Source of the DNA: Myxococcota bacterium
Lineage (GTDB): Bacteria; Myxococcota_A; UBA796
Direction: 5' to 3'
Assembly: GCA_029251165.1 (NCBI GenBank)
Contig: JAQXDW010000021.1
Coordinates: forward strand, 1-64,000
Length of the DNA stretch: 64,000 nt
The notes beneath the pieces are model-generated. The model made no database searches, was not told the origin of the DNA, and saw only the letters and a program-made list of their open reading frames with translations. Shown here one piece after another: positions 17,554-25,733 of the stretch (the stretch's first letter is position 1; the number at the start of each line of letters is the position of its first letter). The position numbers and the translations under genes were made by a program.

Positions 17554-19908
17554 ATGAACCTCGAGCAGATTCTCCAACAGCGCTTCGGTCACCCGGGCTT
17601 TCGTCCTGGTCAGCAGGAGGTCATTGAGCACATTTCCTCCGGCAGTGATGCCCTGGTCGTCATGCCAACCGGTGCGGGCAAGTCGCTGTGCTACCAGCTC
17701 CCAGCGCTGGCGCGGGGCGGCACCACCCTGGTCGTCTCGCCGCTGCTCTCCCTGATGAAGGATCAGGTCGATGGCCTCGTCGCGCAGGGCATCAAGGCCA
17801 CCTTCATCAACTCCTCCATCTCAACCGGCGAACGTCGGATGCGAATCGATCAGGTCCAGCAGGGCCTGTGGGAGATGGTCTACGTCGCGCCGGAGCGGTT
17901 CACCCCACGGTTCATCGCCTCGATGAAGAACGTCAACCTGCGACTGCTGGCCATCGACGAGGCCCACTGCCTGTCTCAGTGGGGCCATGACTTTCGCCCC
18001 GACTACCTCCGCCTGGGCCGGGTCCGCCGCGAGCTCGGCAACATCGCCACGGTCGCCCTGACCGCCACCGCCACCCCACGGGTTCAGGCCGACATCCTCG
18101 ACACCCTCGGGATCCCCGAGGCAGAGCGCTTCATCACCGGCTTTGACCGTGAGAACCTCCACCTCGAGGTCATCGACACTCCCAAGGAGGCCGACAAGAA
18201 GGACGCCCTCGCCGACCTCGTCCGAGACTCCGCCGCCCAGAAAGGCGGCCCGACCCTCATCTACTGCGCGACGAGAAAGAACGTCGAGAAGGTGAAGTGG
18301 GCGCTGGTTGAGAAGGGAATCGCCGCAGCGATGTACCACGGCGGCATGGAGCACGAGGATCGCATCCGGATCCAGGACGGCTTCATGAACGACAAGTACC
18401 CCATTGTCGTCGCCACCAATGCGTTTGGAATGGGCGTGGACAAGCGCAACGTCCGCACCGTCATCCACTGGGAGATGCCCGGCACCGTCGAGGCCTACTA
18501 CCAGGAGATCGGCCGCGCGGGTCGAGACAACAAGCCCAGCCGGATCGTCCTGTTCTTCCGCGGCAGCGACCGCCGGACGCAGGAGTTCTTCATTCGGATG
18601 TCGCACCCCTCTGCAGAGAACATCCATCGGATCTGGAATCGGCTGGTCAAGGAGCAGACCAACCCCGTCTGGATCGATCTGGAGACCCTCTCTCAGGCGC
18701 TGCCCGAGGACGGCAACGAGCGCGAGGCCTCCAGCTGCCTGCGCACGCTCCAGCGCGAGGGCTACATCCGACGGATCAACCCCAACGACCGCGCCGGGGC
18801 AGTCACCCTCTCGCCCGGTGTCGAGAGCGCGAAGGTCGATGGTCTGCGGGGAGCGGTGCTGAAGTGGCTGCTCAATGAGTGCAGTGTCCGGGCGCACGTC
18901 TCCGGCCGACCGCTCAACCTCACCACCCCGCAGAAGGTCTGGCCCGATCGGATCGCCCGAGAGGCCAACATGGAGCGCGAGCAGGTCACCGCCGCGCTGC
19001 GGGGCCTTGAGGACCGTGCGCTGCTGCGCTGGAACCCGGCAGACCGGACCGGCGGAGTTGAGATCCTCAAGCCCGGAGAGGTCCTGCACCTCGATGAAGC
19101 CGACATGAAGAAGCGCCGGGAGCGCGAGTACGACAAGGTCATGAAGATGGTGGGCTATGCCCGCTCGCTGTGCCGCCGAAGGTACCTCCTGGAGTACTTC
19201 GGCGAGCCTCCCCCGTGGGAGCGCTGCGGCACCTGCGATGCCTGTCGGGAGGGCAACAAGAAGGGCGGCCCTCGAAAGCTCTCGCCAGACGAAGAGCTGG
19301 TCGTGCGGAAGCTGCTGGCGTGCATGGCGCGGATGAAGAAGCCGTTCTCCAGCAACATGATCGCCAAGGTCGCCAGCGGCTCTGCCAGCAAGTCCGTCAA
19401 GGCATTCCAGTTCAACCAGCTCTCCACCTACGGAATTCTCAAGAGCTGGACCGCCCGACAGATCCAGGATTTGCTCACCGAGCTGTCGCACTCCGGTGCG
19501 GTGGAGTCCGTGTTCACCACCCGCCAGATCAGCGGACGAGAGCAGACCTACGCTGAGCTGCAGCTCTCGGAGCTGGGCTGGAAGGTCATGCGACAGCAGA
19601 CGGTGGACTTCACGATGCGCTGGCCGGCCAACAGCCGCATCTCCAAGCGTGCTCGTCCTGCCGCCAACAGCAGCCTCGACGACGCTCACCCCGAGCTGCT
19701 GGAGGCCCTCCGAGAGACCCGTCGCAAGCTGGCCGCAGAGGGCGATGTCCCGCTGTACGTCATTGCCCCCAACCGCACCCTGGAGGCCATCGCCGCAGAC
19801 CAGCCGACCACCCGAGAGGGGCTCCTGAAGGTTCACGGGATGGGTACCGAGCGGGTGCGCCGCTACGGACGGGCGCTGATGGACACCGTGCGGAGCTGGG
19901 CCGGCTGA
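17554..19908 (+). CDS. recQ: ATP-dependent DNA helicase RecQ
   Basis: This is a 3'-5' superfamily 2 helicase that unwinds recombination and replication intermediates. Visible motifs are Walker A PTGAGKS (~residue 46), DEAH with CLSQWGHDFRPDY (~135), motif III TATATP, and motif VI QEIGRAGRD. A RecQ zinc-binding block has CRRRYLLEYFGE and CGTCDAC (~538-562), followed by winged-helix and HRDC-like (710-784) domains. At about 784 residues it is longer than E. coli RecQ (609), partly from an expanded region after motif VI. ATG 17554 is preferred; an in-frame GTG at 17536 is possible. Confidence 0.95.
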   Translation: MNLEQILQQRFGHPGFRPGQQEVIEHISSGSDALVVMPTGAGKSLCYQLPALARGGTTLVVSPLLSLMKDQVDGLVAQGIKATFINSSISTGERRMRIDQVQQGLWEMVYVAPERFTPRFIASMKNVNLRLLAIDEAHCLSQWGHDFRPDYLRLGRVRRELGNIATVALTATATPRVQADILDTLGIPEAERFITGFDRENLHLEVIDTPKEADKKDALADLVRDSAAQKGGPTLIYCATRKNVEKVKWALVEKGIAAAMYHGGMEHEDRIRIQDGFMNDKYPIVVATNAFGMGVDKRNVRTVIHWEMPGTVEAYYQEIGRAGRDNKPSRIVLFFRGSDRRTQEFFIRMSHPSAENIHRIWNRLVKEQTNPVWIDLETLSQALPEDGNEREASSCLRTLQREGYIRRINPNDRAGAVTLSPGVESAKVDGLRGAVLKWLLNECSVRAHVSGRPLNLTTPQKVWPDRIAREANMEREQVTAALRGLEDRALLRWNPADRTGGVEILKPGEVLHLDEADMKKRREREYDKVMKMVGYARSLCRRRYLLEYFGEPPPWERCGTCDACREGNKKGGPRKLSPDEELVVRKLLACMARMKKPFSSNMIAKVASGSASKSVKAFQFNQLSTYGILKSWTARQIQDLLTELSHSGAVESVFTTRQISGREQTYAELQLSELGWKVMRQQTVDFTMRWPANSRISKRARPAANSSLDDAHPELLEALRETRRKLAAEGDVPLYVIAPNRTLEAIAADQPTTREGLLKVHGMGTERVRRYGRALMDTVRSWAG

Positions 19909-19953
19909 GGGCTGCTCCAAGATGCTCCGTACCGTGCCACTGCCATCGACGGC

Positions 19954-21678
19954 TCAGGGGCAGCGCGGCTCTGCAGGGTCAATGCTCGCCGTTGCCCCGC
20001 CCACGCCGACCTCGACGGTGCAGGTGTGATCCACCCGGCTCTCCCGAAACCAGCGGATCGTGTGCACGCCGGGCGCAACACCCATCTCGACCGGAGCCGT
20101 GCCGATGTCGAGTCCATCGACGGAGACCTGAACGTCTCTTTCCCACCGCTTCCAGCTGCTGTCTGCACGGATCGTGAGGCTGACGAGGCTCTGCTCATCC
20201 TCGACGACCGCCTCTGGAGTCGTTGCAGACGGACGGACCACGCGAGAGGGCGAGGAGGCCTCCTCGACCGGCTCGATGACCTCGACGAGCCCATCCTCAA
20301 GCATCAGCCCCGTGTCTTCTAGCGCAGCCCCCGGCTCGGCCGGCTCGACGGGATCAATGAGCCCGGTGTCGTCGAGGGTGCCGACGCTCATCTCCCAGAC
20401 CGTGCCGTCTGCCGGTGGGGCATCGGTTCCCCAATTCACCAGGGTCTGCCGCGCGTCGTTGAAGGCGGTGCAGGCCACCGGGACGCCGAAGAGAAGGAGC
20501 GCGACGTCCTCGCCAGGCTCCAGGATCGCGGCCGTGCGACCGTCATCGGGGCCGGAGGTACAGGAGATCGTGATGCGCTGATCGGATGGGTTGGCGGCGA
20601 GCAGGAGCGGTCCATCGTGGAACACCGCAGCGATGCCGCCGGGCTGCTGGCTGGCCCACAGCCCGCCGCCCAGGATGCCGGCACCGAGGAGCCCCAGCAC
20701 CGGCAGCGCCACGCAGCCACCCAGCGCTGCCCAGCGTCCGCGCTTTGGGACAGGACTCGCTTCGGCAGGAGGACTCGGGGCCGCCTTTGGCTCCGCGAGG
20801 GCCTCTGGCTCCGCGACTGCCGAGGACTCCGCCGCAGCAGGGGAGGCCGCCGCAGCAGGGGAGGCCGCAGAGGGGGCCGGCGAGGCCGCCGGCGAGGCCG
20901 CCGGCGCAGTGCGGCGTGGAGCCGCCCGAGCCGCCTGAATGGCCCGCAGCATCTCACCAGCATCCCTGAAGCGCGCAGAGCGCTTGATCCGAGTGGCCTT
21001 GAAGACCGCCTCGGCCAGCCAATCCGGGGTGTCCGGGCGGCGCTCGTGGACATGGGGAATGCCCTGGCCGGCGTGGAGGCGGGCGTAGGTCGCGCGGGGC
21101 AGCCCTCGGGGAAACGGCAGGGCACCGGTCAGGCCCTCGTAGAGGGTCACCCCGAGCGCATAGACATCGCTGGCCGGGGTAGGATGGGCGCGGCTGCGCC
21201 ACAGCTCGGGAGCCATGTGGTGCACCGAGCGGACCTCGGTGAGCGCGACGCCGAAGCTGGCCAGCTGTGGGCCGAGCGGAGTCATCTGGATGCGAGCGGG
21301 GTGAATGTCGCGGTGAAGCAGGCCGCTGGCATGGGCCTGGGCGAGACCAGGAAGGAGCCCCACGGCGAGCGCGCCAGCCATGGAGACCTCAAGCGGTCGG
21401 CTGCGGAGCTTGTCCGCGAGGGTCGGCCCCTCCAGCACGGGAGAGACAACCCAGAGTCCATCCTCTTCCGCATAGACCCCGTAGACCTCTACGATGCCTG
21501 GCGGGCGCAGAGCCTCCAGCTGAGCCATCTCCGCGACCAGGACCGCAGAGACCGCCTCAGTGAGCCCCGGCAGCCGCTGAAGCAGCACGACACGCCCACT
21601 CTGGACGGCTTTGCCTTGGAAGCGGTCCTTGTCCAGGCTCGCTTCGATGGTGTAGTGGTGGATCTGACGGCCGGCCAT
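19954..21678 (-). CDS. Membrane-anchored Ser/Thr kinase homologue, probable pseudokinase, with PEGA-like domain
   Basis: Residues 1-260 have the kinase fold: HRD at 122-124, MAPE at 155-158 and DVYALGVTLYEGL. Key catalytic residues are changed. The beta3 Lys position is Gln34 (VVLLQRLP), the catalytic-loop Lys and Asn are His and Arg (HRDIHPARI), and DFG is SFG at 141-143. An Ala/Pro-rich linker with EP repeats follows, then one membrane helix (~318-340). The outer part ends in a PEGA-like beta domain (~490-574) that may contact the cell wall. Loss of the metal-binding Asp and ATP-binding Lys argues for a signalling scaffold. The architecture is otherwise typical of myxobacterial PknB-like receptors. 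Confidence 0.85.
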   Translation of the reverse strand: MAGRQIHHYTIEASLDKDRFQGKAVQSGRVVLLQRLPGLTEAVSAVLVAEMAQLEALRPPGIVEVYGVYAEEDGLWVVSPVLEGPTLADKLRSRPLEVSMAGALAVGLLPGLAQAHASGLLHRDIHPARIQMTPLGPQLASFGVALTEVRSVHHMAPELWRSRAHPTPASDVYALGVTLYEGLTGALPFPRGLPRATYARLHAGQGIPHVHERRPDTPDWLAEAVFKATRIKRSARFRDAGEMLRAIQAARAAPRRTAPAASPAASPAPSAASPAAAASPAAAESSAVAEPEALAEPKAAPSPPAEASPVPKRGRWAALGGCVALPVLGLLGAGILGGGLWASQQPGGIAAVFHDGPLLLAANPSDQRITISCTSGPDDGRTAAILEPGEDVALLLFGVPVACTAFNDARQTLVNWGTDAPPADGTVWEMSVGTLDDTGLIDPVEPAEPGAALEDTGLMLEDGLVEVIEPVEEASSPSRVVRPSATTPEAVVEDEQSLVSLTIRADSSWKRWERDVQVSVDGLDIGTAPVEMGVAPGVHTIRWFRESRVDHTCTVEVGVGGATASIDPAEPRCP

Positions 21679-21771
21679 GGCCCTTCACACTAACCGGCTG
21701 AACCCGGCCGCTCCCGATCTTCGCCTGGATGAGCGGAGTCACTCCTCCGAACACCCCACGGAGTCTCGCAG

Positions 21772-22797
21772 ATGCCCTCTCCATTTCCGCACCTCCCCGC
21801 AGCCCAGCGCGGCACGCTGCGCAACCTCACCCACCGCTCTGAGGTCCTCGCGGACAACCCATGGGGCGATCCGACCGAGCGTGACCTGTGGATCTACACC
21901 CCAGCCAGCACCGACAGCACCCCTCTCCCCGCGATCCTGCTGCTCGCGGGCTTCGCCGGCACCGGCGAGGGCATGCTGGCGCGCAGCCTCACCGAGATCT
22001 CCATCGCCAGCCGCATCGACCACCTCATCGCCTCGGGGTGTCCGCCGTTCATCGCGGTGCTGCCAGACTGCATGACCACCCTCGGCGGCAGCCAGTTCAT
22101 CGACTCCCCGGCGCTGGGTCGCTACGGCAGCTACCTGACTGCTGAGATCATGCCGTTCATCGATGCCACCCTGCCGACCACTGGCCGATGGGGTGCGACC
22201 GGCCGCAGCAGCGGAGGGTTTGGCGCGCTGACCCTGGCGATGTCTGCGCCGGGGATTCTCGATGCGGTCGCCTGTCACGCTGGAGACATGGCCTTCGATC
22301 TTTGCTACCTCGGCGACATCCCTGCCGGCCTCTCCGCGATCCGAGCCGCCGGTGGCCCGCGAGCACTGGTCGAGGCGTTCTGGGCCGCCGCGCGTCCCTC
22401 TGGAAGCATGTTTGCCGCGCTCAACCTCCTGTGCATGTCCGCCGCCTACTCGCCCAGCCCGGATGCAGAGGACTTCCCCGCCCGACTTCCGATCGACTGG
22501 CAGACCGGAGCAGTGGATTTCGAGACCTTCGCCTCCTGGCGCGTCTTCGATCCCGTTCGGCGCATCGAATCTCCTGCCGCGCAGGAAGCCCTCCGCAGTC
22601 TCTCGCTGCTGATGCTCGATGCTGGAGACCGAGATGAGCACCACCTACACCTCGGCGCGCGACAGCTCGTTGCGCGACTTAAGTCGCTTGATATTCCACA
22701 CATCTATGAGGAATTCCCTGGCGGGCATCGAGGGACCAGCCACCGCTATGACGTCAGTCTTCCCCGCCTTGCTGAGGCCCTGCACTGTGAAGGATGA
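21772..22797 (+). CDS. Esterase-D-like alpha/beta hydrolase
   Basis: This 341-residue protein resembles the putative esterase family that includes S-formylglutathione hydrolase and Fes/IroE enzymes. It has a nucleophile elbow GRSSG (Ser146), an acidic residue in LDAGDRDEHH, and a His in GGHRGTSHRYD. No signal peptide or membrane segment is seen, so it is probably cytoplasmic. It is divergent from the kinase homologue (94 bp between starts). The carboxylester substrate cannot be predicted. The DEHHLHLGA tail is typical of the family. Confidence 0.85.
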   Translation: MPSPFPHLPAAQRGTLRNLTHRSEVLADNPWGDPTERDLWIYTPASTDSTPLPAILLLAGFAGTGEGMLARSLTEISIASRIDHLIASGCPPFIAVLPDCMTTLGGSQFIDSPALGRYGSYLTAEIMPFIDATLPTTGRWGATGRSSGGFGALTLAMSAPGILDAVACHAGDMAFDLCYLGDIPAGLSAIRAAGGPRALVEAFWAAARPSGSMFAALNLLCMSAAYSPSPDAEDFPARLPIDWQTGAVDFETFASWRVFDPVRRIESPAAQEALRSLSLLMLDAGDRDEHHLHLGARQLVARLKSLDIPHIYEEFPGGHRGTSHRYDVSLPRLAEALHCEG

Positions 22798-22824
22798 AGG
22801 ATCATTCTGGTGTAGGCTGACGCT

Positions 22825-22846
22825 GGCCGGATATAGCGGTCCGGCC
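22825..22846 (+). repeat. Hairpin just upstream of a GTG start
   Basis: GGCCGGA (22825-22831) pairs perfectly with TCCGGCC (22840-22846), with an 8-nt loop. It ends 11 bases before the GGAG ribosome site of the next gene. It could shield the site or end transcription from the esterase gene. No U run follows. Confidence 0.45.
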
Positions 22847-22866
22847 CCAGGACCATCGGAGTGCCC

Positions 22867-24255
22867 GTGACGCTGCCAGCCCTGATCTCCGTGCTCAACA
22901 TCGCTGCTGCGCAGGACTTTCTCGAGGTCAAGAACGACGAGATCCCGATCACGCTGAAGCTCCCTCGGGATGAACAGGGTGGGATCGGCTGGCAGTGGGC
23001 GCTGATGCCTGAGCCAGAAGTCGACATCTCCCTCAGTCGCTACGAGCCTGTTCCGGCGCTGTTCGCCCTGGGCTGGACGGAAGACTTCCAGCCCGATCTG
23101 GAGCGATTCGACCTGGAGGTCCTCAGCCCGGAGTTCTTCTCTGAGCTCACCCACCTCGACGACTCCGAGGGCGTCACCCTCGGTGAGATCACCGCCCGCC
23201 GTGAAGAGGTCGCGCCCCTGGGCACGACCCTGATCATCGAATTCGACTCCACCCAGGCCTTCGAGGCGCAGGTGGAGGGAGAGGAGCCGCCCCCGCCGCT
23301 GGCCCTCAAGAACCGGGTGATGTACTTCGAGGTCGAGGCTGGGTTTGCGTTCATCTCCGGACTCATCCCCGCGCCCGAAGTCGACGAGGATGAGGTGCCC
23401 CCTGATGCGGGGGAGGAGCCTGCTCCCAGTCCCCTTGATGAGGCGTTCGCGGAGGTTCTCTCGACCGTCAACATCGTCAAGCCAGCCCTCACCGACGATG
23501 ACCTCCCTGGCGGCGACTACACCTCCGACAACGGCTACACCCTGACCCTGCCGGAGCACTGGCGGGGCCTGACGGCCCGCGAGATGTCCATCATCTCCAC
23601 CTCTCGGATCTCCGAGGGTCCCTACGAGGGCTACCGTGCGCTCCAGGTCTTCCTCGACCCCGCTGACCTCGACGGCCAGCAGAAGTTCACCTGCGGTGTC
23701 TACTCCACAGAGTCTCGGCCTGTAGAGGTCCTGGATCCGGCCAAGTCAAGCCAGCATGCCGAGAACTACCGCACCCAGGCTCGGGTGCTCTTGAAGGGCG
23801 GCAGCTTCAAGATCAGCTCCGGCGGGACAGGCGAGACGGTCAAGGCTGAGATCGGTGCGACCGCGCCCGTCGAGATCGATCCAGACGCCACCGGGCGCCT
23901 GGATGTCATCGACCTCGGCGACCGCGATGCCTACCTCTGGCACATCAACGGCATGCAGAGCGGCGAGCAGGTCCAGGCTGCGACCTACTACACCGCCTAC
24001 GACAACCTCGGCCTGAACTGCTTTGTGATCGCCGGAGAGGGCGAAGAGCACCTGCTCACGGCCTTCGAGGACTCGGTCCGCTCCCTCAAGGTGATCGACC
24101 CTGAGGTGCACCCGATGGTGCTCAGCTTCATGTCCAGCTACCGCCGCTGGTGGCCCTACGCTCACCCCGCGCTGCAGCTGTACTGGCTCATTTTCCCGCT
24201 GTTCCTGCTGGCGATGGTGCCGATGCTTCGCGACTGGTGGGAGACTCGCGGGTGA
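22867..24255 (+). CDS. Unknown membrane-anchored protein next to CreD
   Basis: I take the GTG at 22867, which has GGAG five bases upstream; GTG 22861 is also in frame but abuts that site. A short hydrophobic start (LPALISVLNIAAAQD) may be a signal peptide. The ~400-residue body is acidic and beta-rich, with no motif I recognise. An Asp/Pro-rich insert lies near residues 175-190. One membrane helix at the C-terminus (QLYWLIFPLFLLAMVPML) is followed by a short charged tail. It is probably an extracytoplasmic domain held in the inner membrane. The next gene on the same strand encodes a CreD-like protein of similar topology. Confidence 0.7.
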   Translation: MTLPALISVLNIAAAQDFLEVKNDEIPITLKLPRDEQGGIGWQWALMPEPEVDISLSRYEPVPALFALGWTEDFQPDLERFDLEVLSPEFFSELTHLDDSEGVTLGEITARREEVAPLGTTLIIEFDSTQAFEAQVEGEEPPPPLALKNRVMYFEVEAGFAFISGLIPAPEVDEDEVPPDAGEEPAPSPLDEAFAEVLSTVNIVKPALTDDDLPGGDYTSDNGYTLTLPEHWRGLTAREMSIISTSRISEGPYEGYRALQVFLDPADLDGQQKFTCGVYSTESRPVEVLDPAKSSQHAENYRTQARVLLKGGSFKISSGGTGETVKAEIGATAPVEIDPDATGRLDVIDLGDRDAYLWHINGMQSGEQVQAATYYTAYDNLGLNCFVIAGEGEEHLLTAFEDSVRSLKVIDPEVHPMVLSFMSSYRRWWPYAHPALQLYWLIFPLFLLAMVPMLRDWWETRG

Positions 24256-24267
24256 GCGGGCGTGCGC

Positions 24268-24305
24268 CTCTTCGGAGCGCACACCACTCTTCGGAGCGCA
24301 CACCA
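24268..24305. repeat. Two perfect 19-bp direct repeats
   Basis: Bases 24268-24286 are repeated exactly at 24287-24305, immediately adjacent. They lie in the gap upstream of creD. They may be a slippage duplication or paired protein-binding sites. Confidence 0.75.
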
Positions 24306-24345
24306 CGTCTCGCCCCTCCCCTGCTGACCGCCGCAATGCATCGAA

Positions 24346-24361
24346 GATGTTGAGCAACATC
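24346..24361. promoter_or_regulatory. Palindrome upstream of creD, possible operator
   Basis: GATGTTG (24346-24352) and CAACATC (24355-24361) form a perfect 7-bp palindrome around AG. It is about 80 bp before the creD start in an AT-richer stretch. The symmetry suits a dimeric regulator, but none is identified. Confidence 0.35.
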
Positions 24362-24443
24362 AGATAGATTCCGGCGTGTTCTGGGCCGAATATCCCGGTA
24401 CGTTCCTTGCTTTACCTTCCTCCACCCAGAGGAGGGTAGCGCG

Positions 24444-25715
24444 ATGAACGCCTTGGTAAGAATTGTATGGATTGTGGTCATCTTCAGCGTGACCACCGTG
24501 GGCTGGTTCGTTCTGGGTGGGGTCATGAGCAACCGCACCAGCCAGCAGGAGTACGCCCTGTCGGGCAAGGTCGCGGACCTCTGGGGGACACCGCAGAGCC
24601 AGCCTGCCCCCAGCCTGAGGCTCCACAGGCAGAACGAGGAGCACGTCATGGATCGCATTGAGGATCCACTGACAAAGACGTACGTCAGCCAGGAGCGCAC
24701 CGTGCTCCAGAACGTCTCCGAGGCGGTGCACCTCTCCACCTCCACCATCGCGGTCGATGTCGACCTCGACGCCCGTCGCAAGGGGCTGCTGTGGTTCTCG
24801 CTGTATGACGTCGACTTCGACGCGGTCTACCAGTACACCCATCCCAGCGACAGCATCAGCGGCAGCCTGGAGATCATCTTCCCGTTCCCGGAGGCTGCGG
24901 GGCTGTACGACAACTTCCGGTTCATCATCGACGGTGAGGTCGACGAGGGCCTGCAGCCAGAAGCCGGTCGCGTCCGCGCGTTGATCGCGATCGAGCCAGG
25001 CCAGGAGGTCGAGATCGCGGTCGGCTACCGCTCACGGGGAGCAGACAGCTGGACCTACCTTCCCTCACAGGGGGTCGCCGCACTCAACAACTTCTCCCTC
25101 AGCATGACCACCGACTTCGATGAGATCGACTTCCCCGCCTACACCCTGTCTCCCTCCAGCAAGGCTGCGTCAGGGGATGGCTGGGCGCTGCGCTGGGACT
25201 TCAACCGGGTGGTGACCGGTCACGGCATCGGCATGACGATGCCGCAGCACATCCAGCCCGGCCTGCTCGCGCAGCAGATGTCGTTCTCTGCCCCGATCTC
25301 TCTGGGCTTCTTCTTTCTCATCCTGTTCGTGCTCTCAGTGCTCAAGCGCATCCCGATCCACCCGATCAACTACATGATGCTGGCCGGATCCTTCTTCAGC
25401 TTCCACCTGCTGTTTGCCTACTCTGCCGACCACCTCCCTGTCGCTGCTGCCTTCGCGCTGTCCGCGCTGACGAGCGTGGGGCTGGTGGTGAGCTACCTCC
25501 GCCTGGTCGTCAGCAGCCGGTTCGCCTTCGGGCCCGCAGCCATCGCGCAGCTCATCTACCTGATCGGCTTCTCTCTGGCGCACTTCTGGGACGGCTACAC
25601 CGGCTTGACCGTCACCGTGCTCTCCATCGCGACGCTGTTCGTCCTGATGCAGCTGACCGGTCGGGTGAACTGGGAGGCGGAATTCAAGAACGCCCGCCGA
25701 CAGCTTCCGGGCTGA
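24444..25715 (+). CDS. creD: CreD-family inner membrane protein
   Basis: GAGGAGGG precedes ATG 24444. The 423-residue product has an N-terminal helix, a ~240-residue periplasmic region containing GLLWFSLYDVDFDAVY, and a cluster of C-terminal helices. The segment KRIPIHPINYMMLAGSFFSFHLLFAYSADHL is the hallmark of CreD (inner membrane protein PF06123). In E. coli CreD belongs to the CreBC regulon and affects envelope integrity and beta-lactam or colicin response. No CreBC-like pair is adjacent here. It is probably co-expressed with the unknown membrane-anchored protein upstream. Confidence 0.86.
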   Translation: MNALVRIVWIVVIFSVTTVGWFVLGGVMSNRTSQQEYALSGKVADLWGTPQSQPAPSLRLHRQNEEHVMDRIEDPLTKTYVSQERTVLQNVSEAVHLSTSTIAVDVDLDARRKGLLWFSLYDVDFDAVYQYTHPSDSISGSLEIIFPFPEAAGLYDNFRFIIDGEVDEGLQPEAGRVRALIAIEPGQEVEIAVGYRSRGADSWTYLPSQGVAALNNFSLSMTTDFDEIDFPAYTLSPSSKAASGDGWALRWDFNRVVTGHGIGMTMPQHIQPGLLAQQMSFSAPISLGFFFLILFVLSVLKRIPIHPINYMMLAGSFFSFHLLFAYSADHLPVAAAFALSALTSVGLVVSYLRLVVSSRFAFGPAAIAQLIYLIGFSLAHFWDGYTGLTVTVLSIATLFVLMQLTGRVNWEAEFKNARRQLPG

Positions 25716-25733
25716 CCGACCGGGGCACAGTCC

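Noticed and set aside
17821-19920. Very long open frame antisense to recQ
   Set aside because: High GC keeps codon positions free of stops on the opposite strand. The sense frame has every RecQ motif; the antisense product has no domain or start signal.
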